A DNA stretch of 35,804 bases, taken from NCBI RefSeq assembly GCF_018613415.1, contig NZ_JAGGQG010000010.1:1-35804 (forward strand), written 5' to 3'. The DNA comes from Bacillus sp. ISL-18 (GTDB lineage: Bacteria > Bacillota > Bacilli > Bacillales > Cytobacillaceae). Made by a program: the position numbers and the translations under genes. The first letter of the stretch is position 1; every line of letters starts with the position of its first letter. Under the pieces are notes generated by a model. It saw only the letters and a list, made by a program, of their open reading frames with translations, did no database searches and was not told where the DNA came from. Shown here in pieces: positions 7,501 to 15,458 of the stretch.

Positions 7501-7997
7501 ATTTCAAGCTGAAGCAGCCTGTAGATCTCTACAATTTCAGCCATTTTCATTCTGACTAGGCCGCTCGACGACGGAGCCACAAAATCAATAACTCCTGGGA
7601 CAACCGGCTCCGTTTGTTTTCCCCATGGAACAGACTTTTTTCCACTGTATTCCTGATAGACACCCTTACCAACAAAACAAACCACCTTCGGCCGATATCG
7701 TACAATTTTTTGTTTTAAAATCTCTTTTCCCTTTTTATATTCTTCTCTTATAATCTCATCAGCTGCCTTGGTTGGCCGCTCTACAATATTGGTAAAACCA
7801 TAACCAGAATCCAATAGCTGAGCATCCTCTTCTGGCTCATATTTTCTAGGCGTTAACCCTGCTTCAAATAAAATCTTCCAAAACCTGTTGTTTGGGTTTG
7901 CGTAATGATGTCCACATTCACTCGAGCGAATACTTGGATTAAAACCTACAAATAAAATCTTTAAATTCTCAGCTAAATGATCATCTACCAGTTTCAC
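7494..7997 (-). CDS. mug: Mismatch-specific (G/U, G/T) DNA glycosylase, Mug family
   Basis: The 167-aa protein has the Mug/TDG signature: FVGFNPSIRSS (16-26) supplies the active-site GxNPS loop, followed by ANPNNRFWKILFEAG. Near the C-terminus VAPSSSGLVRM corresponds to the second loop (NPSGLSR in E. coli Mug). The family excises uracil, thymine or etheno-cytosine opposite G in cytoplasmic base excision repair. The start is GTG 7997, six bases after GAGGAGG. Another DNA repair gene, exoA, lies about 5 kb away but is not linked by operon. Fairly sure of family; exact substrate preference unknown. Confidence 0.88.
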   Translation of the reverse strand: MKLVDDHLAENLKILFVGFNPSIRSSECGHHYANPNNRFWKILFEAGLTPRKYEPEEDAQLLDSGYGFTNIVERPTKAADEIIREEYKKGKEILKQKIVRYRPKVVCFVGKGVYQEYSGKKSVPWGKQTEPVVPGVIDFVAPSSSGLVRMKMAEIVEIYRLLQLEIK

Positions 7998-8055
7998 CGT
8001 TTTCCTCCTCGACGCATTATCTTTTTATTCTATTATACCCATTTTAAGTTTGTTT

Positions 8056-8637
8056 TCAGCTTACATGCTTAATCCGACTGTAGGATGTAATAATCGTTGC
8101 TAGCATTCCAATAATGGAGATGATTAATAATGAATATAAAAGCCTCACATCCTGCAAGAGAAAAAGTCCTGTTAAAATAATCACGGTATCGAGGGCAACC
8201 ATGATAACCCCAACATTCACCTTTGTCCATTTTGCGAGTAAAAGGGCGAGTAAATCCATACCGCCTGGACTGATATGATTTCGCAGCATAACCCCTACTC
8301 CTACTCCAATCATGATCGAACCGATGATTACACTGCTGATAATTGGCAGTGTAATTATTCCATTTAACGGTAGTAATAGTTCAATTAAACAACCTGAAAA
8401 AATCGCCCCTAGCAGCCCATTATAGAAATAACTAGGATCTTTTTTTAAAGCAAAAAGATAAATAGGAATATTCAACAGGATAAACATAACCCCCACTTTT
8501 AATCCCCAAACATAATTTAACAGTAAGCTGATACCAAATATTCCACCATTTATTAAATGGAATGGAAGAATAAACATATTGATTCCCACACTCATCATTG
8601 TGCTCCCGAATCCGATCACCGCTAATTTTCTCAGCAT
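8056..8637 (-). CDS. YitT-family membrane protein lacking DUF2179
   Basis: The 193-aa protein is almost entirely membrane-embedded (five or six helices) and has the YitT_membrane (DUF161) pattern: MFILPFHLINGGIFGISLLLN, GLLGAIFSG, and HISPGGMDLLALLLAK. Usual YitT proteins are about 280-300 aa with a cytosolic DUF2179 domain; here the protein stops after the last helix with a short basic tail (SYSRIKHVS), so the sensor-like domain is absent. This short form occurs in Bacillaceae and need not be a truncation. A full-length relative lies at 29766-30683. Substrate unknown. Start ATG follows GGGATGATGGG. Confidence 0.75.
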   Translation of the reverse strand: MLRKLAVIGFGSTMMSVGINMFILPFHLINGGIFGISLLLNYVWGLKVGVMFILLNIPIYLFALKKDPSYFYNGLLGAIFSGCLIELLLPLNGIITLPIISSVIIGSIMIGVGVGVMLRNHISPGGMDLLALLLAKWTKVNVGVIMVALDTVIILTGLFLLQDVRLLYSLLIISIIGMLATIITSYSRIKHVS

Positions 8638-8730
8638 CCCATCATCCCTTGTCCAAATACTTTATTACCACTTATATGATAAAAAAACGGACTTCATTCA
8701 AAAGATATTCAGCGATTCGATTCGAAAAAG

Positions 8731-8762
8731 GAAAAACAGAGCCAAGATAGCCTCTGTTTTTA
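8731..8762 (-). terminator. nhaC terminator
   Basis: AAAAACAGAG (8732-8741) pairs with CTCTGTTTTT (8752-8761); the U-tract on the minus strand follows the antiporter gene directly. Confidence 0.8.
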
Positions 8763-10085
8763 AGCCGTTGCAGTATGATGTTTTTTGGATTTCCGCCATT
8801 CCCTTCCAAACGATATCAATATCGTAACGATCGGTAATAGCCATAAAAATAATGCAAAGGGCAAATACTCAAGCAATGGAATACCTACGATTGTGCTGCA
8901 CATGATCGTAAGCACGCTCCATGGAACAATACCAGGAAATAGCATGGTCGAATCTCCCATCACCCTTGCTAACTCTTCCTTTCCATAATAATGAGACCAA
9001 TGCGGGAGAAACGATCTCCCGGTTAAAATAATCGGAAGTGTCTGATTAGCAGCGATGAGAGTTATGATTAGGGTTGCAAAAATCGTTTTTAAGGTATCAA
9101 TAAGCAAATTGTGCGACGATTCCAGCCATTTGTCCAAATAGGGCTGAAGAACATTCATCTCTTCCAAAAGACCATTATAGGCACCAGCCAGAGCTAAAAA
9201 AAGCAGCAATTGATACATATGAACAAAACCGCCGCCTAGACCATCAATACCATGCCAAAGAGCACCAGTTAATTGGGTCCATGACGCTCCGTTGACAAAA
9301 GAAATGACAACTGCTGATAGAATACTAGATAAAAATGCATAAATGATACTCAACCTAAAAAGAACAAACACAATTAGAATAATAGGAGGAAAAAACTTTG
9401 CCAAAGACAGCTTACTCCAGACCAAATGACTGCTTGGTAAAGATGCCTTACTGGCAAAACTAATATCCACAACACCATAAAAGCATAGACAAACAAGAAT
9501 CGCAGCAATGGTGGTAATAAACATTGCTTTCTGCTGCCTTTTTACAGGTACCTCGACCGTGTGGGACAGTAATTGATGCGCGCTGGAATACGGTGATGTC
9601 CGGTCTCCCACAAAAGCCCCGGAAACTAATGCTCCGGCTACAATAGGAAGAGGAAGATGAAGTACTGCCGCGGTCCCTAAAATCGGAACCCCAATTGCAC
9701 TTAGTGTCCCGATCGTTGTACCAAGCAGCATGGAGAAGATCATGCTAATAACAAATGATAAAATAAAAAAGTGGTGTGGATGGATAAGATTTAGTGCCAT
9801 ATGGACCATTTGCTCAATCGTTCCCGATAAGTACCAGGAAGGGAGCAAAAAGCTGACTAACAATAAAATAATAATCACAATTCTTGTTTTATGAACACCT
9901 AGCAAACTAATTTTTATTGATTTTCTAATTGGAAATTTATTTTTTAATGAAAGAAAAAATAAAACCAGATATCCTGGAAGAAAACCTATAACTAGCGGCT
10001 GGTGATAGATAACAGACCAGATCACCCCGACTATGGTAGTAAGTAAAAGAAACAGGACCTGCATAAAAGAAAACTTTACCATCAT
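8760..10085 (-). CDS. Na+/H+ antiporter, NhaC family
   Basis: The 441-aa protein has about ten to twelve hydrophobic segments and NhaC-family signatures: GTTIGTLSAIGVPI, the conserved GALVSGAFVGDRTSPYS (with the Asp-Arg-Ser-Pro core), HGIDGLGG and GRSFLPHW. Relatives exchange Na+ for H+, or malate/lactate plus Na+ for the MleN branch; which ion or substrate applies cannot be told. The start is one of two adjacent ATG codons after AAAGGTGG. Probably monocistronic: a hairpin terminator lies on each side, and the neighbouring YitT gene is 120 bp downstream. Confidence 0.83.
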   Translation of the reverse strand: MMVKFSFMQVLFLLLTTIVGVIWSVIYHQPLVIGFLPGYLVLFFLSLKNKFPIRKSIKISLLGVHKTRIVIIILLLVSFLLPSWYLSGTIEQMVHMALNLIHPHHFFILSFVISMIFSMLLGTTIGTLSAIGVPILGTAAVLHLPLPIVAGALVSGAFVGDRTSPYSSAHQLLSHTVEVPVKRQQKAMFITTIAAILVCLCFYGVVDISFASKASLPSSHLVWSKLSLAKFFPPIILIVFVLFRLSIIYAFLSSILSAVVISFVNGASWTQLTGALWHGIDGLGGGFVHMYQLLLFLALAGAYNGLLEEMNVLQPYLDKWLESSHNLLIDTLKTIFATLIITLIAANQTLPIILTGRSFLPHWSHYYGKEELARVMGDSTMLFPGIVPWSVLTIMCSTIVGIPLLEYLPFALFLWLLPIVTILISFGREWRKSKKHHTATA

Positions 10086-10182
10086 ACAAAACCACCTTTA
10101 GAAGTAAGAACACTCCTCATTATAAGGAAAACTTCGTACTTCGAAAAGACTCTTAAAAGAGAGCCGTACAATTTACCATTCA

Positions 10183-10220
10183 AAAAAAACTCCTCATAAA
10201 TTTCCTGAGGAGGTTTTTTT
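10183..10220 (-). terminator. ABC-F gene terminator
   Basis: AAAAAACTCCTCA pairs with TGAGGAGGTTTTTT, with homopolymer tracts on both sides. It ends the ABC-F unit on the minus strand and separates it from nhaC. Confidence 0.85.
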
Positions 10221-10225
10221 GCTTT

Positions 10226-12095
10226 TTAAACTACCTCATCCAATAATGCATAAAGCTGGTCGCGCTCACTCTCCCTTACTTCAATCTCCTGGAATATTTT
10301 CTGCAGCAATTCTAGCTCACTTTCCTTTTCAAGCCTTTGTTTTAGATCAGAAATATCACTTTCAATCTGTTCGATTTTCCTCTCAATTTCTTCTGTTTTT
10401 GTCTTCCCTACCTTTGTTGCTTTTGGAGGGATGGTTTTATCAATGACTACCTTAGAAACGATTGGTTTGCTTACACTCTGTGCCAACTTCCCTTTTGCCC
10501 AATCATAATTACCTTCGAAATGGTGGAGACGACCATTTTGGAGCCAATAGGTTTTAGTAAATATTTTATTTAAAAAGTATCTGTCATGGGATACAGCTAA
10601 AATCGTCCCATTAAACTGTTCCAGCGCTTCCTCAAGGACTTCGCATGAATCAATATCCAGATGGTTTGTCGGTTCATCCAAGATGAGCAAATTAATGTCT
10701 TGATACATCAATTGTGCCAGCCGCAAACGCATCCGCTCGCCCCCACTCAACTGGTTCACCTTACGAAACACAGCTGGACCGTAAAATAAAAACTTGGCTA
10801 AAATATGGCGGGCTTCTCTTTCATTCACTACTACCTCAGAACGAAATACATCGATCACTTGTTCATCGGCAAAATCCTGAAAGACATGCTGAGATAAATA
10901 ACCCATTTTCACATTACTCCCAACCTTAATGACCCCTCTATCCGTTCCGACTTCCTTTAGAATCATTTTCAACAAAGTGGATTTTCCTGTTCCGTTATCA
11001 CCGACGATGGCAGTTCTTTCCTTAAATTGGACCAGCATATTCACTTCATTAAACAAATTCCGAGTACCACAGCTCTTTGACACGCCCTCAAGAACGATAA
11101 CATCTTTCCCACTCCGATCTCCCGCATCAAAATCAATGGCCATTTTTTTGACGTCAATCTTGGGACGATCTAGTTTTTCAATACGGTCAAGGGCGCGCTG
11201 CATATTGGTGGCTCGCTTATGAAGCGCCGCACTTGGCGGATTGGACCGGTTCGCCCAATCACGAAGACGCTTGATGGCTTCTTTCATCTTTTTAATTTTC
11301 CGCTGCTGCTCTTGATATTCTTGAAATTCCCGCAACAACTTTTCTTCTTTCTCTTTCACGTAGCCACTAAAATTCGTATGAAATAACTGCACTTCACCAT
11401 CTTCCATTTCCAGTACTTTTGTCACTACCTCATCTAAAAAATAACGGTCATGAGAGATCAGAATAATAGTCCCTTTATAGTCGTTCAGATAGCCCAGCCA
11501 TTCGATCGCCTCTAGGTCTAGATGATTAGTCGGTTCATCCAGAAGCAATAGATCAGGATTCCTCAACAAGCTAAGCCCGAGGCCTACCTTGGTCTTCTCC
11601 CCGCCACTTAAGGCCGCGAAAGTCTGTTCCAGCAGATGGGTAATATTTAATCCACTAGCAATCCTGTCTAATTGAGCTTCCATTTCATACCCGCCATTTA
11701 AAATAAACTCATCCTGGAGGATACCATACTCGTCCATGAGTCTTTGTAAGTCAATAGGAGTAAACTCTTGAGCCATTTCATGCTCCATTTCCTGAAGCCT
11801 TAATTCAGTTTGGATTAATTTTCCAAAGGCGGTTTTAAGAACTTCCCTTACCGTTAAACTTTTATAATCAGGAATTTGAGCTAAGTAGCCAATGTTCAAT
11901 CCCTTTTTCCAGTGAATAATCCCCTCATCAACAGGGTTCCTGATTTGCTATCAGCTTGATTAATGTCGTTTTCCCGCCGCCATTCCGGCCGACTAAGCCA
12001 ATCCGGCTCCCTTCGTGTACTTCAAAGGATAAGTCTTTGAATATCGTATTGCCCCCGTACGATTTTGATATATGATTTATACTACAGTTAATCAT
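10226..12095 (-). pseudogene. ABC-F ATPase (ribosome-protection type), single frameshift
   Basis: Two adjacent reading frames together make one ABC-F protein of about 622 aa. The N-terminal piece starts at ATG 12095 (seven bases after AAGGAG; the ATG two codons earlier is too close). It has Walker A GRNGGGKTT and stops at TGA 11928-11930. The second frame resumes with VDEGIIHWKKGLNIGYLAQ and carries signature LSGGEKTK, Walker B LLLLDEPTNHLD, the coiled linker, second Walker A GDNGTGKST, LSGGERMRL and LLILDEPTNHLD. There is no transmembrane domain. Removing one T near 11930-11935 restores the frame, so this is a recent mutation, a sequencing error or (less likely) programmed frameshifting. ABC-F proteins act on the ribosome and many protect against antibiotics; the leader upstream favours that role. 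Confidence 0.85.
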
Positions 12096-12184
12096 GTTCA
12101 TTCTCCTTAAAAAAATAAAATGAACATCTCTATTACGCAAAATAAGCCACGGGCATCTTTTTCCCGCAGCTTTACAACGGCATG

Positions 12185-12213
12185 AAAAAAGAGAGCACAC
12201 GAAGCACCCTCTT
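12185..12213 (-). terminator. Attenuator terminator upstream of ABC-F gene
   Basis: On the minus strand AGAGGGTGC pairs, with several G-U pairs, with GTGCTCTC around a TTCGT loop, followed by TTTTTT. It lies between the leader ORF and the ABC-F start (about 90 nt upstream). Transcripts would end here unless the hairpin is prevented, as in attenuated ABC-F resistance genes. Confidence 0.65.
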
Positions 12214-12254
12214 CTACATACCTATATTAATGGGCAAAGAGATGTGTTATCGTT

Positions 12255-12380
12255 CTAATTTCTGATGCAGTTTCGAAAAAAGGGCAGACTTCCCCCTTGG
12301 AAAACTACTTCATGAAAATTTGCACGATAAATAGTTAGCGCTTTAAGCCACTCTAGACGTGCAATAATAGAACGTTTCAT
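12255..12380 (-). CDS. Leader peptide of the ABC-F attenuator (41 aa)
   Basis: A 41-codon frame starts at ATG 12380 with an excellent ribosome binding site (GGAGGTGGGG) and ends at TAG 12255-12257. It lies between a sigma-A promoter and an intrinsic terminator, followed by the ABC-F gene. The peptide begins MKRSIIARLEWLKAL and ends GGSLPFFRNCIRN; it is basic, with no known domain. Inside the frame, AAGGG and CCCTTTTTT (about 12274-12296) could form a second, earlier terminator-like hairpin. Family knowledge: in such leaders, ribosome stalling by a drug frees an antiterminator. That function here is inference from layout. Confidence 0.65.
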   Translation of the reverse strand: MKRSIIARLEWLKALTIYRANFHEVVFQGGSLPFFRNCIRN

Positions 12381-12416
12381 CTCTTCCCCACCTCCGCTTC
12401 CATCCAAGTTACTCCC

Positions 12417-12445
12417 ATTGTAAAATGTTCAAGAAGCATTTGCAA
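12417..12445 (-). promoter_or_regulatory. Sigma-A promoter of the ABC-F leader
   Basis: Minus strand has -35 TTGCAA (12440-12445), a 17-bp spacer and -10 TACAAT (12417-12422), about 37 bp upstream of the leader ATG. Confidence 0.75.
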
Positions 12446-12482
12446 GCCCAAATTATCCAACTTGTCTGAAGGTTTAAAATTC

Positions 12483-12497
12483 ACCTTCAGTGAAGGT
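12483..12497 (-). terminator. Weak terminator after the htrA operon
   Basis: ACCTTC pairs with GAAGGT around a three-base loop and is followed by GAATTTT on the minus strand, overlapping the stop of the 137-aa gene. It is short and may be only partly effective. Confidence 0.4.
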
Positions 12498-12900
12498 ATT
12501 TCTTTCTTGAGCTAAACCTTCTGCGGTATACAAATTTACGTAAATCATCATCCTTCAAATGATTATCATAAATTAAAAATAATAGGGACTGTAACTCTGG
12601 ATAACGCTCCATGACGAAAAGGGCGAACTCCTTTCGTCCGCCCTTCATTATTAATTTAAACTCTTCCTGTTTGACAATTTCTTTCAACTGCTTCTCATAA
12701 TAAGCTTTTGAATCTTCCCATTTTTCCTTACGATTTTCTAACGTATCACGGGCATACTCAGGTAATTTGTCGATAACTTGGTCAATATAGCCTTCTGACC
12801 ACATGATCATCTTATCCTTCTCAGGCAATTCAAAGACCATATTCATAAGTTCAAGGTCATCTCCTGTACTGCTTGCTGCATGTTTCCCTACCCGATTCAC
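12487..12900 (-). CDS. Unknown protein, third gene of the htrA operon (137 aa)
   Basis: The 137-aa hydrophilic, mostly helical protein has no signal peptide or membrane segment. Start is GTG 12900, six bases after AAGGGGTGG and 25 bp downstream of the PrsA-like gene, so it is the last gene of the htrA operon. I do not recognise the family with certainty. The segment GGRKEFALFVMERYP followed by LLFLIYDN resembles the C-terminal tail of T4-type RNA ligases, but the nucleotidyl-transferase domain with its KxxG lysine is absent. It could be a free-standing version of that domain, a remnant, or an unrelated protein. Confidence 0.7.
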   Translation of the reverse strand: MNRVGKHAASSTGDDLELMNMVFELPEKDKMIMWSEGYIDQVIDKLPEYARDTLENRKEKWEDSKAYYEKQLKEIVKQEEFKLIMKGGRKEFALFVMERYPELQSLLFLIYDNHLKDDDLRKFVYRRRFSSRKKYLH

Positions 12901-12925
12901 TTTTGTCCACCCCTTGGTTGTTGGG

Positions 12926-13816
12926 TTATGCTTCTTTACTCAATGTATTTTCAATATCATAGCTCTTCTTCTTGCTGTCTATCCATGTTTGATATTGAGA
13001 ATCGACTTTTTGATCAAATAATGTTTCTTTTATTTGGGCCTTGCTGTCCTCATAGTTTGCTGCTTGTGCTGCCTTTTTAGCCTCCACTTTAATAATGTGG
13101 TACCCGTATTGTGTCTTTACAGGGTCACTAATGGTGTTTACCGGCAAGGAGAAAGCTACGTTATCAAACTCAGTTACCATCGTTCCTTTTGCAAAGTAAC
13201 CAAGCTCGCCGCCATTAGCTTTTGTTCCTTCATCCGTCGAGTATTTTTTTGCTAATGCTGCAAAGTCCTCGCCATTATCCAATTTTTGCTTGATTTCCTT
13301 TGCCGTTTTCTCATCTGTAACAAGAATATGGCTGGCTTTTACTTGCTCTGCTGACGCAAATGAATCTTTGTTTTCTTCAAAATAAGTTTTCATTTCCTCA
13401 TCAGTAATTTTGATATCTGGTTCCATTAGTTTTTTTAAGATGAGATAATTCTTTAAATCGTTTTTAACAACAGTAAGAGTGGTATTATTGCTCTGAAGCG
13501 CCTGATTAAAGGCGTCATCTCCACCATATTGTTCTTTTAAATTGTCAATTTCCTTATTGACTGCACTATTTGAAACCGTAACTTTTTGTTTAGCTGCCTC
13601 TGCCGCAACAATTTTATCACTAATGATTTGATCAACGGTGGCCGAACCATACTGTTCGACCATTTTATCATACAGTTCATCCTTGCTAATGGATTCACCA
13701 TTAAATTTTGCCACCGCATCATCCTTAGTGAAGGTAAAGGTTAGATAGACACCTGCAGCTACGATGAACGCCAAAATAAGCGCGGTCATCCATTTATTTT
13801 TCTTTATCCATGTCAT
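12926..13816 (-). CDS. Membrane-anchored parvulin-type foldase (PrsA/YacD-like)
   Basis: The 296-aa protein has one N-terminal membrane helix (WMTALILAFIVAAGVYLTF, residues 9-27) and no lipobox cysteine, so it is anchored by the helix rather than as a lipoprotein like PrsA. It has a SurA/PrsA-like N-domain (KFNGESISKDELYDKMVEQYG) and a parvulin domain: ASHILVTDEKTAKEI, FAALAKKYSTDEGTKANGGELGYF and YGYHIIKVE. It should assist folding of exported proteins on the outer face of the membrane. The gene follows htrA by 10 bp, pairing a foldase with a quality-control protease. Topology is closer to YacD than to PrsA. Confidence 0.85.
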   Translation of the reverse strand: MTWIKKNKWMTALILAFIVAAGVYLTFTFTKDDAVAKFNGESISKDELYDKMVEQYGSATVDQIISDKIVAAEAAKQKVTVSNSAVNKEIDNLKEQYGGDDAFNQALQSNNTTLTVVKNDLKNYLILKKLMEPDIKITDEEMKTYFEENKDSFASAEQVKASHILVTDEKTAKEIKQKLDNGEDFAALAKKYSTDEGTKANGGELGYFAKGTMVTEFDNVAFSLPVNTISDPVKTQYGYHIIKVEAKKAAQAANYEDSKAQIKETLFDQKVDSQYQTWIDSKKKSYDIENTLSKEA

Positions 13817-13826
13817 TACCTTGCCG

Positions 13827-15320
13827 TCATCCTTCCGACTGTGCTGTTAGTTTAGCAGATAATGTGATCAGTTTTCCGTTTCGGTACACTTCGAACTTAA
13901 TCGTGTCACCTGTTTTCACTTTTGAGTATAAATATTTCCTGAGTTCTGATGAATTTGCGATCTGAGTTCCATTCATGGATACTATAATATCCTTTGGCTG
14001 GAATCCTGCTTTCGCTGCTGCAGAATTGTTATCAATGTTCATAACAAGAACACCTTTTGTAACATTCTGTGGCAGGTTTTGGTAGTACATCTGCGGCACT
14101 TGGTCTAAGTCAGCGAGACCGACACCTAAATATGGACGAGCGATTTTACCATTTTTAATTAGTTGGTTCACAATCGGAATAAAATCATTACTTGGGATTG
14201 CGAAACCAAGCCCTTCCACCCCGGTTTCGGATATTTTCAAGCTGTTAATTCCAATCACTTGACCTTGAGTATTGATTAGAGCACCGCCGCTGTTCCCAGG
14301 ATTAATCGCTGCATCTGTTTGAATAACATTTGTATCCCAATTACCTGCAGAGGTGGACACGGAAATTGATCGGTTAGTCGCACTAACGATACCTTGCGTA
14401 ACAGTTCTAGATAAATCAATGCCAAGTGGATTCCCAATTGCATAAACCGTGTCCCCAGGTCTTAATTTGGTTGAGTCCCCAAAGTTTGCCGTGGTCGTTA
14501 CATATTTAGCATCAATTTTTAAAACGGCTAAATCTGTTAACGCATCGGTTCCGACTACTTCGGCAGTTGTCTTTTGACCATCATATAGTGAAATTTCGAG
14601 CTTAGAAGCCCCTTCAACCACATGATTATTGGTCACAATATAGGCGATATTATTATTCTTTTGGAAAATTACCCCTGAGCCGGAGCCGGTTTCAACACTT
14701 TGTGATGAGTTTGGATCCGAATAAGAATTTGAATTTGAATCGGAATTCCCCCAAAAATCAGTGGATTGCTGTTGTTGCTGCTGTTGGTAATTTACAATCC
14801 CTACAATCGCTTTGGACAGCTTTTCTACGGTGTCAGCAACGGAATTTGTCGATACGGCTGTTGGCTGTGCCGTTACGGGTTTAACATTATTACTACTTGC
14901 AGGGCTGCTAACCTCTTGATCTTGGCTACTTTGATTAAAGTTTTGCAAATAATCAGTATGTGGTAAAACAGCTAGCGTGAGAACTGAACCAATAACACCC
15001 GCTGCAATCGTGGAAACAAATCCTTTTGCCTTACGCTTTTTTGTTTCCGGATGAAGATTAGCACGGGTTTGTTCTGCTACAGGAGGTTCAACATTTTCCT
15101 CTGCTAATCTTCTTTTCCAAAGGCCTTCATCGTCCCTTGTCTTATTCGACTCTACTGAGAAAGTCGCATCCACAGCATTCACAGTATTCTCTGAATGGCT
15201 TTCGTCCTTCATTTTTTCAAGAGAAGGATCTTGTGGATTTGTATTATTGTTCATCTCGGATGAGTTTGATTGATAAGTTTCGAATTCATTTTCATTATTA
15301 TTTTTGAAGTCCATCATCAT
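13827..15320 (-). CDS. htrA: HtrA-family membrane-anchored serine protease
   Basis: The 497-aa protein has a long Asn/Glu-rich cytoplasmic N-terminus, one membrane helix (about 101-120, STIAAGVIGSVLTLAVLP), a Ser/Gln-rich linker, a trypsin-like domain with the triad His233 (TNNHVVEG), Asp263 (LTDLAVL) and Ser344 (NPGNSGGAL), and one C-terminal PDZ domain (about 390-490). This is the layout of B. subtilis HtrA/HtrB, which degrade misfolded exported proteins. Which paralogue it corresponds to is unclear. Three ATG codons in a row follow AAAGGAG. First gene of an operon with the PrsA-like foldase. Next to YclJK rather than CssRS, the usual regulators. Confidence 0.92.
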   Translation of the reverse strand: MMMDFKNNNENEFETYQSNSSEMNNNTNPQDPSLEKMKDESHSENTVNAVDATFSVESNKTRDDEGLWKRRLAEENVEPPVAEQTRANLHPETKKRKAKGFVSTIAAGVIGSVLTLAVLPHTDYLQNFNQSSQDQEVSSPASSNNVKPVTAQPTAVSTNSVADTVEKLSKAIVGIVNYQQQQQQQSTDFWGNSDSNSNSYSDPNSSQSVETGSGSGVIFQKNNNIAYIVTNNHVVEGASKLEISLYDGQKTTAEVVGTDALTDLAVLKIDAKYVTTTANFGDSTKLRPGDTVYAIGNPLGIDLSRTVTQGIVSATNRSISVSTSAGNWDTNVIQTDAAINPGNSGGALINTQGQVIGINSLKISETGVEGLGFAIPSNDFIPIVNQLIKNGKIARPYLGVGLADLDQVPQMYYQNLPQNVTKGVLVMNIDNNSAAAKAGFQPKDIIVSMNGTQIANSSELRKYLYSKVKTGDTIKFEVYRNGKLITLSAKLTAQSEG

Positions 15321-15349
15321 CGATCTCCTTTAATCTATTACTTACCTTG

Positions 15350-15388
15350 TCTATACTTTAACTCACAAATCTTAACAAATTATTAACA
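15350..15388 (-). promoter_or_regulatory. htrA promoter with response-regulator direct repeats
   Basis: Minus strand has -35 TTGTTA (15373-15378), 17-bp spacer and -10 TATAGA (15350-15355). TGTTAA occurs twice with five bases between (15372-15388), and a third, weaker GTTAA follows at 15393-15397, giving a period of 10-11 bp. This fits OmpR-type response regulators. It matches the WalR consensus (TGTWAH-N5-TGTWAH); read on the plus strand it also resembles PhoP boxes. The local YclJ is a third candidate. The repeats overlap the -35. Confidence 0.55.
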
Positions 15389-15425
15389 AACTTTAACGAG
15401 TTTAAGAAAAATGCTTTAAAAACAT

Positions 15426-15456
15426 GAAAAAGCTGCGGCAAGTCCGCAGCTTTTTC
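15426..15456 (-). terminator. yclK terminator
   Basis: GAAAAAGCTGCGG pairs with CCGCAGCTTTTTC; the U-tract on the minus strand comes just after yclK, separating it from htrA. Confidence 0.88.
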
Positions 15457-15458
15457 GA

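Noticed and set aside
8056..8637. Short YitT gene as a truncated pseudogene
   Set aside because: It has its own start signal and a clean end after the last helix; short forms without DUF2179 are known, so truncation is not needed.
12096..12200. Extension of the ABC-F N-terminus by 30-odd codons (Cys-rich)
   Set aside because: It spans the attenuator region; the ATG at 12095 has the proper AAGGAG site and ABC-F proteins start right before the first ABC domain.
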